A stretch of 64,000 bases of DNA from DASSQJ01 sp963726295 (GTDB taxonomy: Bacteria > Actinomycetota > Actinomycetes > Actinomycetales > Dermatophilaceae), in NCBI GenBank assembly GCA_963726295.1, contig CAVSBW010000002.1, forward strand, positions 434,001-498,000, read 5' to 3'. The notes under the pieces are model-generated. The model ran no database searches. It worked only from the letters and a program-made list of their open reading frames with translations, and was not told the origin of the DNA. Numbering within the stretch: the first letter of the stretch is position 1; every line of letters starts with the position of its first letter. Below, piece after piece: positions 37,039 through 44,646 of this stretch. Position numbers and translations under genes: made by a program.

Positions 37039-37044
37039 TAGCCT
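37039..37044 (+). promoter_or_regulatory. -10 element (TAGCCT) of the S4 gene, leaderless start
   Basis: TAGCCT ends six bases before GTG 37051; no ribosome binding site lies between. Confidence 0.5.
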
Positions 37045-37050
37045 GAGCGG

Positions 37051-37275
37051 GTGCCGCAGGAGCTGACCGTCCCCATCCGTGACGGGTCCATCCGGCTGGG
37101 CCAGCTGCTCAAGCTCGCCGGCGTCGTCGACGACGGCGCGATGGCGCGGGAGGTGGTCGAGCGCGGGCTCGTCACCGTGGGGGGCGAGATGGAGACCCGC
37201 CGGGGACGTCAGGTGCGCCCGGGCGACGTCGTGACCCTCGAGGACGTCACGCTGCACGTCACGTCGGAGGACTGA
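37051..37275 (+). CDS. small S4 domain RNA-binding protein
   Basis: A 74-residue protein consisting of a single S4 fold (IRLGQLLKLAGVVDDGAMAREVV, then GLVTVGGEMETRRGRQVRPGD and a closing beta strand), similar to the YbcJ group. It should bind structured RNA, possibly rRNA. GTG 37051 has the leaderless promoter geometry. It stands alone between whiB and the VOC gene. Confidence 0.85.
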   Translation: MPQELTVPIRDGSIRLGQLLKLAGVVDDGAMAREVVERGLVTVGGEMETRRGRQVRPGDVVTLEDVTLHVTSED

Positions 37276-37363
37276 GCACCCGACGTGCCGGGCCGGACCC
37301 CCGTGCGCCACCGACCGGCGCGACGGAGCGACGCAGCGACGGCGGGAGGTCGTGCCGGCGCGG

Positions 37364-38071
37364 TCAGTCGGGCATCACGCGGAACGGCGTGCCGTCAGGG
37401 TCGGCCAGCACGACGACGTCGCCGTCGCCGGTGCCCACGCGGGTGGCGCCGAGGCCGAGCAGCCGGTCCACCGTCGCCACCTGGCCCGAGACACCCGGCG
37501 CGATCTCGAAGGGCTGCCGTCGTACCCCGGCGGGCCGGACCGCCGTCGGTGGGCCTCCCCACGCCACCTTGGTGCCACCGCGCGGCGACTGGACCGCCGT
37601 CTCGTCGTCCTGGTCCCAGACGAGGGGCCAGCCGAGCGCCTCGGCCCAGAACAGGCCCGTGGCCCGGCTGCCGTCGCACGCGACCTCCCCGAGGAAGCCG
37701 GTGCCCTCGAGGTAGGCGTTCCGGGCCTCGATGACACAGAACTCGTTGCCCTCCGGGTCGGCGAGCACGACGTGTCCCTCCTCCGGGCGCTGCCCGACAT
37801 CGAGGTGGGTGGCACCCAGCCGGAGTGCGGTCTCGACGGTGCCCGCCTGGGTCCGGCCGTCGTCGCTGGTCAGGTGCAGGTGCACCTGGTTGGGGCGGAA
37901 CCGCGGCGCGTCGCTGGCCAGGAAGCGCAGCCCCACCTGGGCGTCGCTGCCGGCGAGCAGCGGGCCCCCCGGGTGATCCGTGACCGGGCGGGCGAGCAGG
38001 GCGGCCCAGAACCCGGCCAGCAGATGCGGGTCGGCGGCCTGGACCGCGACCGCGGTCAGTCGTGGCAGCAC
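37364..38071 (-). CDS. VOC (glyoxalase/bleomycin resistance) family protein
   Basis: A 235-residue protein with two tandem vicinal-oxygen-chelate modules, each with the beta-alpha-beta-beta-beta pattern: module 1 ends in VVLADPEGNEFCVIE (about 100-115), module 2 in VVVLADPDGTPFRVMP near the C-terminus. Related proteins are glyoxalase-like, dioxygenase-like or drug-binding; metal ligands cannot be assigned with certainty, so a binding role is as likely as catalysis. GTG 38071 is supported by a TATCGT hexamer at leaderless spacing; the upstream ORF extension is arginine-rich and unlike the family. Confidence 0.82.
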   Translation of the reverse strand: MLPRLTAVAVQAADPHLLAGFWAALLARPVTDHPGGPLLAGSDAQVGLRFLASDAPRFRPNQVHLHLTSDDGRTQAGTVETALRLGATHLDVGQRPEEGHVVLADPEGNEFCVIEARNAYLEGTGFLGEVACDGSRATGLFWAEALGWPLVWDQDDETAVQSPRGGTKVAWGGPPTAVRPAGVRRQPFEIAPGVSGQVATVDRLLGLGATRVGTGDGDVVVLADPDGTPFRVMPD

Positions 38072-38077
38072 CCCCGC

Positions 38078-38083
38078 ACGATA
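38078..38083 (-). promoter_or_regulatory. -10 element (TATCGT) of the VOC gene, leaderless start
   Basis: TATCGT ends six bases before GTG 38071 on the minus strand. Confidence 0.48.
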
Positions 38084-38152
38084 GGGAGGTGAGCCCGCGC
38101 GCGACAACCGCACCTCCGCGTCAGCGTGCGAGGGGCCGAACCGGGGCCGACG

Positions 38153-38842
38153 TCAGGCGCACAGCCAGTCGACGCCTGCGGCCACGTGCAGCACGGTGGT
38201 GTCGACGAGCGGGAGGTCGGTGTCACCGTCGTGCAGGAGCAGCCCGATCTCGGTGCAGCCCAGGATGACCGCCTCGGCGCCCGCCGCCCCGAGTCGCCCG
38301 ACGACCTCGCGGTAGGCGTCGCGCGACTCCTCGCGCACGACGTCGACCACGAGCTCGTCGTAGATCACGCGGTGCACCATCGCCCGGTCGGCGGCCCCGG
38401 GCACGACGACGTCGAGGCCGTGGCCGCGCAGCCGCTCGACGTAGAAGTCCTCCTCCATCGTGAAGCGGGTCGCGAGCAGCCCCACACGACGGTGTCCGGC
38501 CACGAGGAGCGCGGCCGCGGTCGGGTCGGCGATGTGGAGCAGCGGGATGCCCGCCGCCTCCTCCACCGCCCCGGCCACGGCGTGCATCGTGTTGGTCGCG
38601 AGTAGCAGTGCACCGGCGCCGGCGGCGGCCAGGCCGGCCGCGGCGTCACCGAGGAGCCCCGCGGTCAGGTGCCAGTCGCCCGCGTGCTGGGCCTGCGCCA
38701 CCGGGGCGAAGTCGACGCTGTGCAGCACGAGGCGGGCCGAGTGCAACCCGCCGAGCCGTGCCGCGACCCCCTCGTTGAGCCCGCGGTAGTACGCCTCGGT
38801 CGACGTCCAGCTCATCCCACCGAGAACCCCGAGCAGCCGCAT
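38153..38842 (-). CDS. aspartate/glutamate racemase family protein (YgeA-like)
   Basis: A 229-residue cofactor-independent racemase of the Asp/Glu/hydantoin superfamily. The N-terminal LGVLGGMSWTSTEAYYR is typical. The first catalytic position, usually Cys in CNT-x-H, is threonine here (ATNTMH, residues 82-87), while the second cysteine is intact in GCTE (C194-T195-E196 by count of about 193-196). The Thr/Cys combination is known from E. coli YgeA-type broad-range amino acid racemases, so activity is plausible. Possible role: D-amino acid supply for the wall or as signals. ATG 38842 has a leaderless -10; the upstream groEL terminator separates it from groEL. Confidence 0.85.
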   Translation of the reverse strand: MRLLGVLGGMSWTSTEAYYRGLNEGVAARLGGLHSARLVLHSVDFAPVAQAQHAGDWHLTAGLLGDAAAGLAAAGAGALLLATNTMHAVAGAVEEAAGIPLLHIADPTAAALLVAGHRRVGLLATRFTMEEDFYVERLRGHGLDVVVPGAADRAMVHRVIYDELVVDVVREESRDAYREVVGRLGAAGAEAVILGCTEIGLLLHDGDTDLPLVDTTVLHVAAGVDWLCA

Positions 38843-38848
38843 GCCCGA

Positions 38849-38854
38849 ACCCTA
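38849..38854 (-). promoter_or_regulatory. -10 element (TAGGGT) of the racemase gene, leaderless start
   Basis: TAGGGT ends six bases before ATG 38842 on the minus strand; the groEL hairpin lies about 50 bases upstream. Confidence 0.5.
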
Positions 38855-38902
38855 CGACCGGCCCCCGCGTGCGGCCGGTTGTCCGCAGGAGGCCGGGACG
38901 AC

Positions 38903-38939
38903 GATGCCGCCCGGCCCCACGAGGGGACCGGGCGGCATC
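38903..38939. terminator. terminator hairpin of the groES-groEL operon
   Basis: A perfect 12-bp arm pair (GATGCCGCCCGG with CCGGGCGGCATC) extends through CCCC/GGGG around an ACGA loop, with one bulged A: 16 base pairs in all, 15 bases after the groEL stop. No T-run follows on the minus strand. Confidence 0.7.
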
Positions 38940-38954
38940 CGGAGCGGCGCGACC

Positions 38955-40571
38955 TCAGTGACCGTGCCCGTGGCCGTGGCCGCCGGCGGCCTCGTCCTCG
39001 CCCTCGGGCTTCTCGACGACGAGCGTGTCGGTGGTGAGCACCATCGACGCGATCGACTCGGCGTTGCGCAGGGCGGAGCGGGTGACCTTGACCGGGTCGA
39101 TGACCCCGGCCTTGATGAGGTCCTCGTACTCGCCGGTGGCGGCGTTGAGGCCCTGGCCCTTCTCGAGCTCCTGGACCCTGGCCACCGCGACGTACCCCTG
39201 GAGACCGGCGTTCTCGGCGATCCAGCGCAGCGGCTCGGCCGCGGCCTTCTGCACGATGCGGGCGCCGACCGCCTCGTCACCCTCGAGCCCGAGCCCGTCG
39301 ATGACGCGGACCGCCTGGATGAGTGCGGAGCCCCCGCCGGAGACGATGCCCTCCTCGATCGCCGCACGCGTCGCCGAGATGGCGTCCTCGATGCGGTGCT
39401 TCTTCTCCTTGAGCTCGACCTCGGTGTGCGCGCCGACCTTGATGACGCACACGCCGCCGGCCAGCTTTGCCAGGCGCTCTTGGAGCTTCTCGCGGTCCCA
39501 GTCGGAGTCGGTGCGCTCGATCTCCTGCTTGATCTGCGCCACCCGTCCCGAGACGTCGTCGTGGGCGCCGGAGCCGTCGATGATCGTCGTCGAGTCCTTC
39601 GTGACCACGACGCGGCGTGCCTGGCCCAGGGTGTCGAGACCGACCTGGTCGAGCTTGAGACCGACCTCCTCGGCGACGACCTGGCCGCCGGTGAGCACGG
39701 CCATGTCCTGGAGCATCGCCTTGCGGCGGTCACCGAAGCCCGGCGCCTTCACCGCGACGACGTTGAAGGTGCCGCGCATCTTGTTGACGACGAGCGTCGA
39801 GAGGGCCTCACCGTCGATGTCCTCGGCGATGATGAGCAGCGGCTTGCCCGACTGCACGACCTTCTCGAGCACCGGGAGGACATCGGCGATGGCCGAGATC
39901 TTGCCCTGGTTGATGAGCACGTAGGCGTCCTCGACGACGGCCTCCATGCGCTCCGGGTCGGAGACGAAGTACGGGGAGATGTAGCCCTTGTCGAACTGCA
40001 TGCCCTCGGTGAACTCCAGCTCGGTGGAGGCGGTCGAGGACTCCTCGACGGTGATGACACCGTCCTTGCCGACCTTGTCGAACGCGTCGGCGATGGTCGA
40101 GCCGATCGTCTCGTCCTGGGCGGAGAGCGCCGCGACCTGCGCGATCTCTTCCTTGGACTCGATCTCGCGGGCGACCGAGAGCAGCTCGTCGGACACGGCG
40201 GCGACCGCCTTGTCCATGCCGCGCTTCAGGCCGGAGGGGGCGGCGCCGGCCGCGACGTTGCGCAGGCCCTCCTTGACCATCGCCTGGGCGAGGACCGTCG
40301 CGGTCGTCGTCCCGTCACCGGCGATGTCGTTGGTCTTTGTGGCGACCTCCTTGGCGAGCTGAGCCCCGAGGTTCTCGAAGGGGTCGTCGAGCTCGACCTC
40401 ACGGGCGATGGTGACGCCGTCGTTGGTGATGGTCGGGGCGCCCCACTTCTTGTCGATGACGACGTTGCGGCCCTTGGGGCCGAGCGTCACCTTGACGGCG
40501 TTCGCGAGGGCGTCGACGCCCCGCTCGAGCGCCTTGCGGGCGGAGTCATTGAACTCCAGTTCCTTGGCCAT
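38955..40571 (-). CDS. groEL: 60-kDa chaperonin GroEL with histidine-rich tail (GroEL1 type)
   Basis: ATP-driven chaperonin, 538 residues, the usual length. Conserved parts include the N-terminal AKELEFNDSAR, KVTLGPKGRNV, NDGVTIAREVEL and GDGTTTATVLAQAM blocks for the equatorial ATP site. The C-terminus ends in GGHGHGHGH instead of a GGM repeat; such histidine-rich ends mark the GroEL1 paralogues that neighbour groES in actinobacteria, and imply another GroEL2 elsewhere in the genome. ATG 40571 follows groES by 124 bases containing a strong hairpin; a GGACACCC stretch precedes the start with only a weak ribosome binding site. Cotranscribed with groES under CIRCE control. Confidence 0.97.
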   Translation of the reverse strand: MAKELEFNDSARKALERGVDALANAVKVTLGPKGRNVVIDKKWGAPTITNDGVTIAREVELDDPFENLGAQLAKEVATKTNDIAGDGTTTATVLAQAMVKEGLRNVAAGAAPSGLKRGMDKAVAAVSDELLSVAREIESKEEIAQVAALSAQDETIGSTIADAFDKVGKDGVITVEESSTASTELEFTEGMQFDKGYISPYFVSDPERMEAVVEDAYVLINQGKISAIADVLPVLEKVVQSGKPLLIIAEDIDGEALSTLVVNKMRGTFNVVAVKAPGFGDRRKAMLQDMAVLTGGQVVAEEVGLKLDQVGLDTLGQARRVVVTKDSTTIIDGSGAHDDVSGRVAQIKQEIERTDSDWDREKLQERLAKLAGGVCVIKVGAHTEVELKEKKHRIEDAISATRAAIEEGIVSGGGSALIQAVRVIDGLGLEGDEAVGARIVQKAAAEPLRWIAENAGLQGYVAVARVQELEKGQGLNAATGEYEDLIKAGVIDPVKVTRSALRNAESIASMVLTTDTLVVEKPEGEDEAAGGHGHGHGH

Positions 40572-40646
40572 GGGTGTCCTTCGTGCGTGCTGGGGACGGG
40601 TGCGAGAACGCGTCCCGTCGCGGGTCTGTGGTCGGCCGGCCGGCCC

Positions 40647-40675
40647 GGGCCCGGCGGCGCGCGGCCGCCGGGCCC
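40647..40675. promoter_or_regulatory. strong hairpin between groES and groEL
   Basis: GGGCCCGGCGGC (40647-40658) pairs perfectly with GCCGCCGGGCCC (40664-40675) around a five-base loop. Within an operon this is likelier to be an attenuator or an mRNA processing or stability site, giving more groES than groEL message, than a full terminator. Confidence 0.6.
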
Positions 40676-40695
40676 AGGTCACGGCATGCGGTGGC

Positions 40696-40989
40696 TCAGC
40701 CGACGACGGCGAGCACGTCACGGGCGGAGAGGATGAGGTACTCCTCGCCGCCGTGCTTGACCTCGGTGCCGCCGTACTTGCTGTAGATGACGCGGTCGCC
40801 GACGGTGACGTCGAGCGGGACGCGGTTGCCGTTGTCGTCGATGCGACCGGGACCGACGGCGAGGACCTCGCCCTCCTGGGGCTTCTCCTTCGCCGTGTCC
40901 GGGATGACGAGCCCGGAGGCAGTGGTCTGCTCGGCCTCGAGGGACTTGATGAGGATGCGGTCCTCGAGCGGCTTGATGGAAACCGACAC
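40696..40989 (-). CDS. groES: 10-kDa co-chaperonin GroES
   Basis: Heptameric lid of the GroEL chaperonin, 97 residues. The mobile loop is SLEAEQTTASGLVIPDTAKE (about 17-36), followed by the GEVLAVGPG roof-strand and VGDRVIYSKYGGTEVK. GTG 40989 (VSVSIKPLEDRIL) is chosen over the upstream in-frame start at 41142, which would run through the promoter; a GGGGAGGAG ribosome binding site lies at 40995-41003. First gene of the groES-groEL operon, controlled by two CIRCE elements and therefore by HrcA (not in the window). Confidence 0.97.
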   Translation of the reverse strand: MSVSIKPLEDRILIKSLEAEQTTASGLVIPDTAKEKPQEGEVLAVGPGRIDDNGNRVPLDVTVGDRVIYSKYGGTEVKHGGEEYLILSARDVLAVVG

Positions 40990-41088
40990 GGTGTGCTCCT
41001 CCCCTGTGGGATGAGTCGAAGTGGACGTTGGACGTGCGCCGCGGTCCGTGGTCGCCGTCGCGGGGGTCGACTGCGGGCCGGTGGCGCT

Positions 41089-41111
41089 GGCACTCACAGG
41101 GTGTGAGTGCC
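41089..41111. promoter_or_regulatory. CIRCE operator 2 (HrcA site)
   Basis: GGCACTCACA and TGTGAGTGCC form a perfect 10-bp inverted repeat with a three-base centre; it includes the CIRCE core GCACTC-N9-GAGTGC. It lies just downstream of the groES transcription start, in the 5' leader, where bound HrcA would block elongation. Confidence 0.85.
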
Positions 41112-41120
41112 AATGGGGCA

Positions 41121-41150
41121 AATCTAGGTCGCGCGTTAGCACTCGGTCAA
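41121..41150 (-). promoter_or_regulatory. groES-groEL promoter
   Basis: On the minus strand: -35 TTGACC (41150-41145), an 18-base spacer, and -10 TAGATT (41126-41121), a good vegetative-type promoter. The -35 lies in the centre of CIRCE 1. The leader to GTG 40989 would be about 125 bases. Confidence 0.75.
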
Positions 41151-41162
41151 CTCGAGTGCCAG
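41136..41162. promoter_or_regulatory. CIRCE operator 1 (HrcA site)
   Basis: TTAGCACTC-N9-GAGTGCCAG, the CIRCE consensus with two mismatches in the right arm end. It covers the -35 region of the groES promoter. The remaining gap to 41333 shows no gene; a possible TATGAC -10 for the next gene is at 41323-41328. Confidence 0.9.
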
Positions 41163-41333
41163 CCGTCTCGCGGGTGACCGGGTCGGCGCCGCGCCGGGGC
41201 GCCTGTCACCACCGACCACACCACGCCGTCCGCACCCTGGCTCGCGAACTCCTGTCAGCGCTGCGGACCCCACCGGGCGTTGCCCCGTCCCCCCGGGATG
41301 CGGCGACGGCACGGGGTGGCAATATGACCCGCC

Positions 41334-42572
41334 GTGGACGTCGGCATCGTGCGAGCGCTCGGTTCCCCCGACGGCCAGGCGGTCCTCCGCTCCCTGCCTG
41401 CCTACGACGAGAAGCAGGTGATGCGCCTCCAGACCGAGCTGCGCCGCAAGGGCCACTCCGCCGACTTCGTCGCCGCCGTGCTCACCCAGCAGCGGCTTCG
41501 TTCGCGGGCCGTCTCGAAGTTCGGCGAGTTCGCCGGCGACATGCTCTACACGCAGGACGGCCTCGAGCAGGCCTCTCGGCTGGAGGTGGCCGCCACGCAC
41601 GCCGGCCGCTTCTACAACGCCAGCCTGGCCACCGTCCACGACCTCGGCTGCGGGATCGGCAGCGACGCCGTGGCGATGTCGGCGCTAGGGGTCACCGTCC
41701 ACGGCGTCGACCTCGACCCCGTCACCGCCGCGGTCGCCGACATCAACCTGCGGCCGTGGCCCGACTCGCGCGCCCGGCAGGGCATGGCCGAGGAGTTCGA
41801 GGCCCCCCGCGACCCGCTCCGGGCCCGGGTGGGCGTCTGGCTCGACCCGGCCCGGCGGGTGCCCGGCCACATCGGGCGGCACGGCCGCATCAAGCGGGTG
41901 TTCCGCCTCGACGAGATCCGCCCGACGTGGGAGTTCGTTCTCCAGGTCGCCACCGCGGTGCCGGCCACCGGCGCCAAGCTCTCGCCGTCGATGCCGCACG
42001 ACGCCATCCCGCTCGGGACCGAGGCCCAGTGGACCTCCTTCGCCGGCGAGGTCCTGGAGTGTGCCGTCTGGTGGGGGCCGCTGGCCCAGCGTCCCGGCCG
42101 CAGCGCGCGGATCCTCGGGCCCGGAGCCTCCCCCGTCGAGGTGGACGAGACGATGGCCGAGCCCGACACCCCCGTGGTCGGCGACCTCTCCGCGGTGGGT
42201 GCCTGGCTCTACGAGCCGGACCGGGCGGTGACCCAGGCCGGGCTGCTCGGCGCCGTGACGGCGGCGACCCTCGGCTCCGAGGTCGACCGCGGCCTGGGGT
42301 ACGTCGTCTCCGACGCCGAGGTCGACGTCCCGTTCGCGCGCCGGTACGCCGTGCGCGAGGTGATGCCGTTCTCGTCCAAGGTGCTGCGGGCCTGGCTGGC
42401 CCAGCACGGGGTCACCGGGCTCACCATCAAGAAGCGCGGCGTGCGCCTCGACGACGACGAGCTGCGCCGCCAGCTCAAGATCGGCCGCAAGGCCGGCGGC
42501 GGCGCCCAGGCGACCGTCATCCTCACCCGGGTCGCGGGCCAGCAGGTCGTGCTCGTCGTCGACCCGGCCTGA
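41334..42572 (+). CDS. class I SAM-dependent methyltransferase with THUMP-like domain
   Basis: A 412-residue putative RNA methyltransferase. An N-terminal helical region (1-95) precedes a Rossmann-fold core with motif I HDLGCGIGSDAV (102-113) and an acidic SAM-ribose contact in VHGVDLDP (122-129). The unusual WLDPARR segment replaces the canonical motif IV, and the C-terminus (about 330-405) contains the THUMP-like region with LTIKKRGVRLDDDELRRQLK. This architecture is annotated as a THUMP-like methyltransferase in actinobacteria; a tRNA or rRNA target is likely but unproven. GTG 41334 is the start, divergent from groES; converges with the acyl-CoA dehydrogenase gene three bases away. Confidence 0.82.
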   Translation: MDVGIVRALGSPDGQAVLRSLPAYDEKQVMRLQTELRRKGHSADFVAAVLTQQRLRSRAVSKFGEFAGDMLYTQDGLEQASRLEVAATHAGRFYNASLATVHDLGCGIGSDAVAMSALGVTVHGVDLDPVTAAVADINLRPWPDSRARQGMAEEFEAPRDPLRARVGVWLDPARRVPGHIGRHGRIKRVFRLDEIRPTWEFVLQVATAVPATGAKLSPSMPHDAIPLGTEAQWTSFAGEVLECAVWWGPLAQRPGRSARILGPGASPVEVDETMAEPDTPVVGDLSAVGAWLYEPDRAVTQAGLLGAVTAATLGSEVDRGLGYVVSDAEVDVPFARRYAVREVMPFSSKVLRAWLAQHGVTGLTIKKRGVRLDDDELRRQLKIGRKAGGGAQATVILTRVAGQQVVLVVDPA

Positions 42573-42575
42573 CGG

Positions 42576-44594
42576 CTACTCCCCCACCAGCTGCTCGGCC
42601 CCGAGCACCTCGTCCGGGATGCCGTACGCCTCGACGAGTTCTCCGGCCACGGGACGCAGCCGACGGAGGAGCCGCCCGACCTCGCGGGTGATCTCCTTCG
42701 AGCGCGGTGCGGAGAGCCGGCCGTGCTCGAGGAACCAGCCACGGTCGGCCTCGATGGCGGTCAGGGCGAACAGGTCGCTCAGGGCGGTGAGCACGTCACG
42801 GGTGGGCGATGGCGGCAGGTCACGGACGCGCTCGACGAACGCCTCGAGGACCAGCCGCTCGACGTGGGAGCGGGCGGCGGTGATGACGTGGTCCTGGACC
42901 TCGGCGAAGACCTCAGCGCCGGGGCGGCCGGCGTCGACGCCACCCTTGAGGCGGCGGCCCACCCCGCCGACCTGGTGCTCCTCCCGGAACCGCAGCATCG
43001 CCAGCTGGTAGTCGGGGTCGAGCAGGCCCGCCTCCTGGTCCCAGTGGTCTGGACCGCCCGGCAGGACGTCGCGGATCCGCTCGAGGAGCTGGTGGGCGGA
43101 CGTCCGCTCGACGAGCGCCTCCACCGCGAGGGCCGCGACGGCCCGCACCATCGCGACCTGGTCGAGGTGCTCGAACTCGGTGGCCTGGTCGGTGAGCAGG
43201 CCCTTGGCGACGAGCTGCAGCAGGACGTGGTTGTCGCCCTCGAACGTGGTGAAGACGTCGGTGTCGGCCTTGAGGGCGGCGAACCGGTTGGCCGCCAGGT
43301 AGCCGGCGCCACCGCACGCCTCGCGGCACTCCTGGATGGTGCGTGTGGCGTGCCACGTGGCCAGGGCCTTGGTGCCTGCGGCGCGCGACTCGAGGTCACG
43401 CCTGGCCCGCTCCCCGGCCTCGGGGGTGTCGGGCGAGAAGACGTCGTGCAGCTGCCGGACCGCCTCCTCCTGTGCGCAGGAGAACGCATACGTGCGGGCG
43501 AGAAGCGGGAGCAGCCGGCGCTGATGCATCCCGTGGTCCAGCAACAGCGCCTCCTCCCCGGGCGTCGCCCCCTCGAACTGCCGGCGCCGCAGGGCGTAGC
43601 GGACGGCGATGGTCTCGGCCACCTTCGCGGCGCTCAGGGCCGCCCCGGCCACGCTCACCCGGCCCTGGACGAGGGTGCCGAGCATCGTGAAGAACCGGCG
43701 GTCGGGGTTCTCGATGCTCGACCGGTAGCGCCCCTCGTCGTCGATCGTGGCGAACCGGTCGAGCAGGTTGGTTCGGGGGACGCGGACGCCGTCGAACCAC
43801 AGCCGGCCGTTGTCGACCCCCTCCAGTCCGAGCTTGGCGCCACAGTCCTCGATGCGCACCCTCGGCGCCGGCTGGCCGTCCTCGCGGATGGGCACGACCA
43901 GGGCGTGCACGCCGTGGCGCTCGCCGCCGACCTCGAGCTGGGCGAAGACGACGGCCAGCTCGGCGTGGCGCGCCGCACCACCGATGTAGTCCTTGCGGGC
44001 GCCCTGGCCCGGGGTGGTGACGACGAGCTCGTCGGTGGCGGGATCGTACCGGGCCACGGTCCGCAGGGCCTGGACGTTGCTCCCGTGCCCGGTCTCGGTC
44101 ATGGCGAAGCACCCGAGGACCCGCCCGGCGAGCACGTCGGGCAGCAGTGCCTCGTGGTGACGCGCGGTGCCGAGCTGGAGGACGGCCCCACCGAAGAGCC
44201 CGTACTGGACACCGGTCTTGACCAGCACCGAGAGGTCGCCGAACCCGAGGGTCTCGAAGGCCGCCACCGAGGCACCGACGTCACCACCACCGCCGAGCTC
44301 GGCGGGGAAGCCCAGAGTGGCCTGACCGCTGGCGCCGAGGGCCGCGACGACGTCGCGGACCCGGTCGCGCAGCACGTCGCGCGGCAGGTCCCGGGACTCG
44401 TCGAGGAGGTCGGCCTGGTCGGGGAGCCGGCGGCGCACCTCGTCGCGCACCGCAATGTGGGGGCCGTCGAGGAAGGCCCTCAGGCCCGCGACGTCGGCCC
44501 CGAGGGGCGGTGGGGCAGATGCGGTCGCGCCGGTGGCCTCAGCTCCGGGGTCCGCGGTCCCGGTCGGACGCACCCGGTGGTCGGTGTCGCTCAT
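42576..44594 (-). CDS. acyl-CoA dehydrogenase/acyl-CoA oxidase family protein
   Basis: A 672-residue flavoprotein, longer than a typical 380-residue acyl-CoA dehydrogenase and closer to acyl-CoA oxidases. FAD-binding signatures are FAMTETGHGSNV (about 190-201) and the RRQFEGATPGEEALLLDH region; ECREACGGAGYLAANRF with following TFEGDNHVL is the oxidase-like active-site block. The C-terminal half adds helical domains. It should start beta-oxidation of a long or branched acyl-CoA, giving H2O2 if an oxidase. ATG 44594 is selected from the conserved start; the ORF extension upstream is arginine-rich and implausible. No other fatty acid genes are close. Confidence 0.86.
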   Translation of the reverse strand: MSDTDHRVRPTGTADPGAEATGATASAPPPLGADVAGLRAFLDGPHIAVRDEVRRRLPDQADLLDESRDLPRDVLRDRVRDVVAALGASGQATLGFPAELGGGGDVGASVAAFETLGFGDLSVLVKTGVQYGLFGGAVLQLGTARHHEALLPDVLAGRVLGCFAMTETGHGSNVQALRTVARYDPATDELVVTTPGQGARKDYIGGAARHAELAVVFAQLEVGGERHGVHALVVPIREDGQPAPRVRIEDCGAKLGLEGVDNGRLWFDGVRVPRTNLLDRFATIDDEGRYRSSIENPDRRFFTMLGTLVQGRVSVAGAALSAAKVAETIAVRYALRRRQFEGATPGEEALLLDHGMHQRRLLPLLARTYAFSCAQEEAVRQLHDVFSPDTPEAGERARRDLESRAAGTKALATWHATRTIQECREACGGAGYLAANRFAALKADTDVFTTFEGDNHVLLQLVAKGLLTDQATEFEHLDQVAMVRAVAALAVEALVERTSAHQLLERIRDVLPGGPDHWDQEAGLLDPDYQLAMLRFREEHQVGGVGRRLKGGVDAGRPGAEVFAEVQDHVITAARSHVERLVLEAFVERVRDLPPSPTRDVLTALSDLFALTAIEADRGWFLEHGRLSAPRSKEITREVGRLLRRLRPVAGELVEAYGIPDEVLGAEQLVGE

Positions 44595-44646
44595 CCCCCA
44601 ACCCTCGCACGGGCGGGAGGCGGCCGGTCCGTGCGGCGGGCATCGC

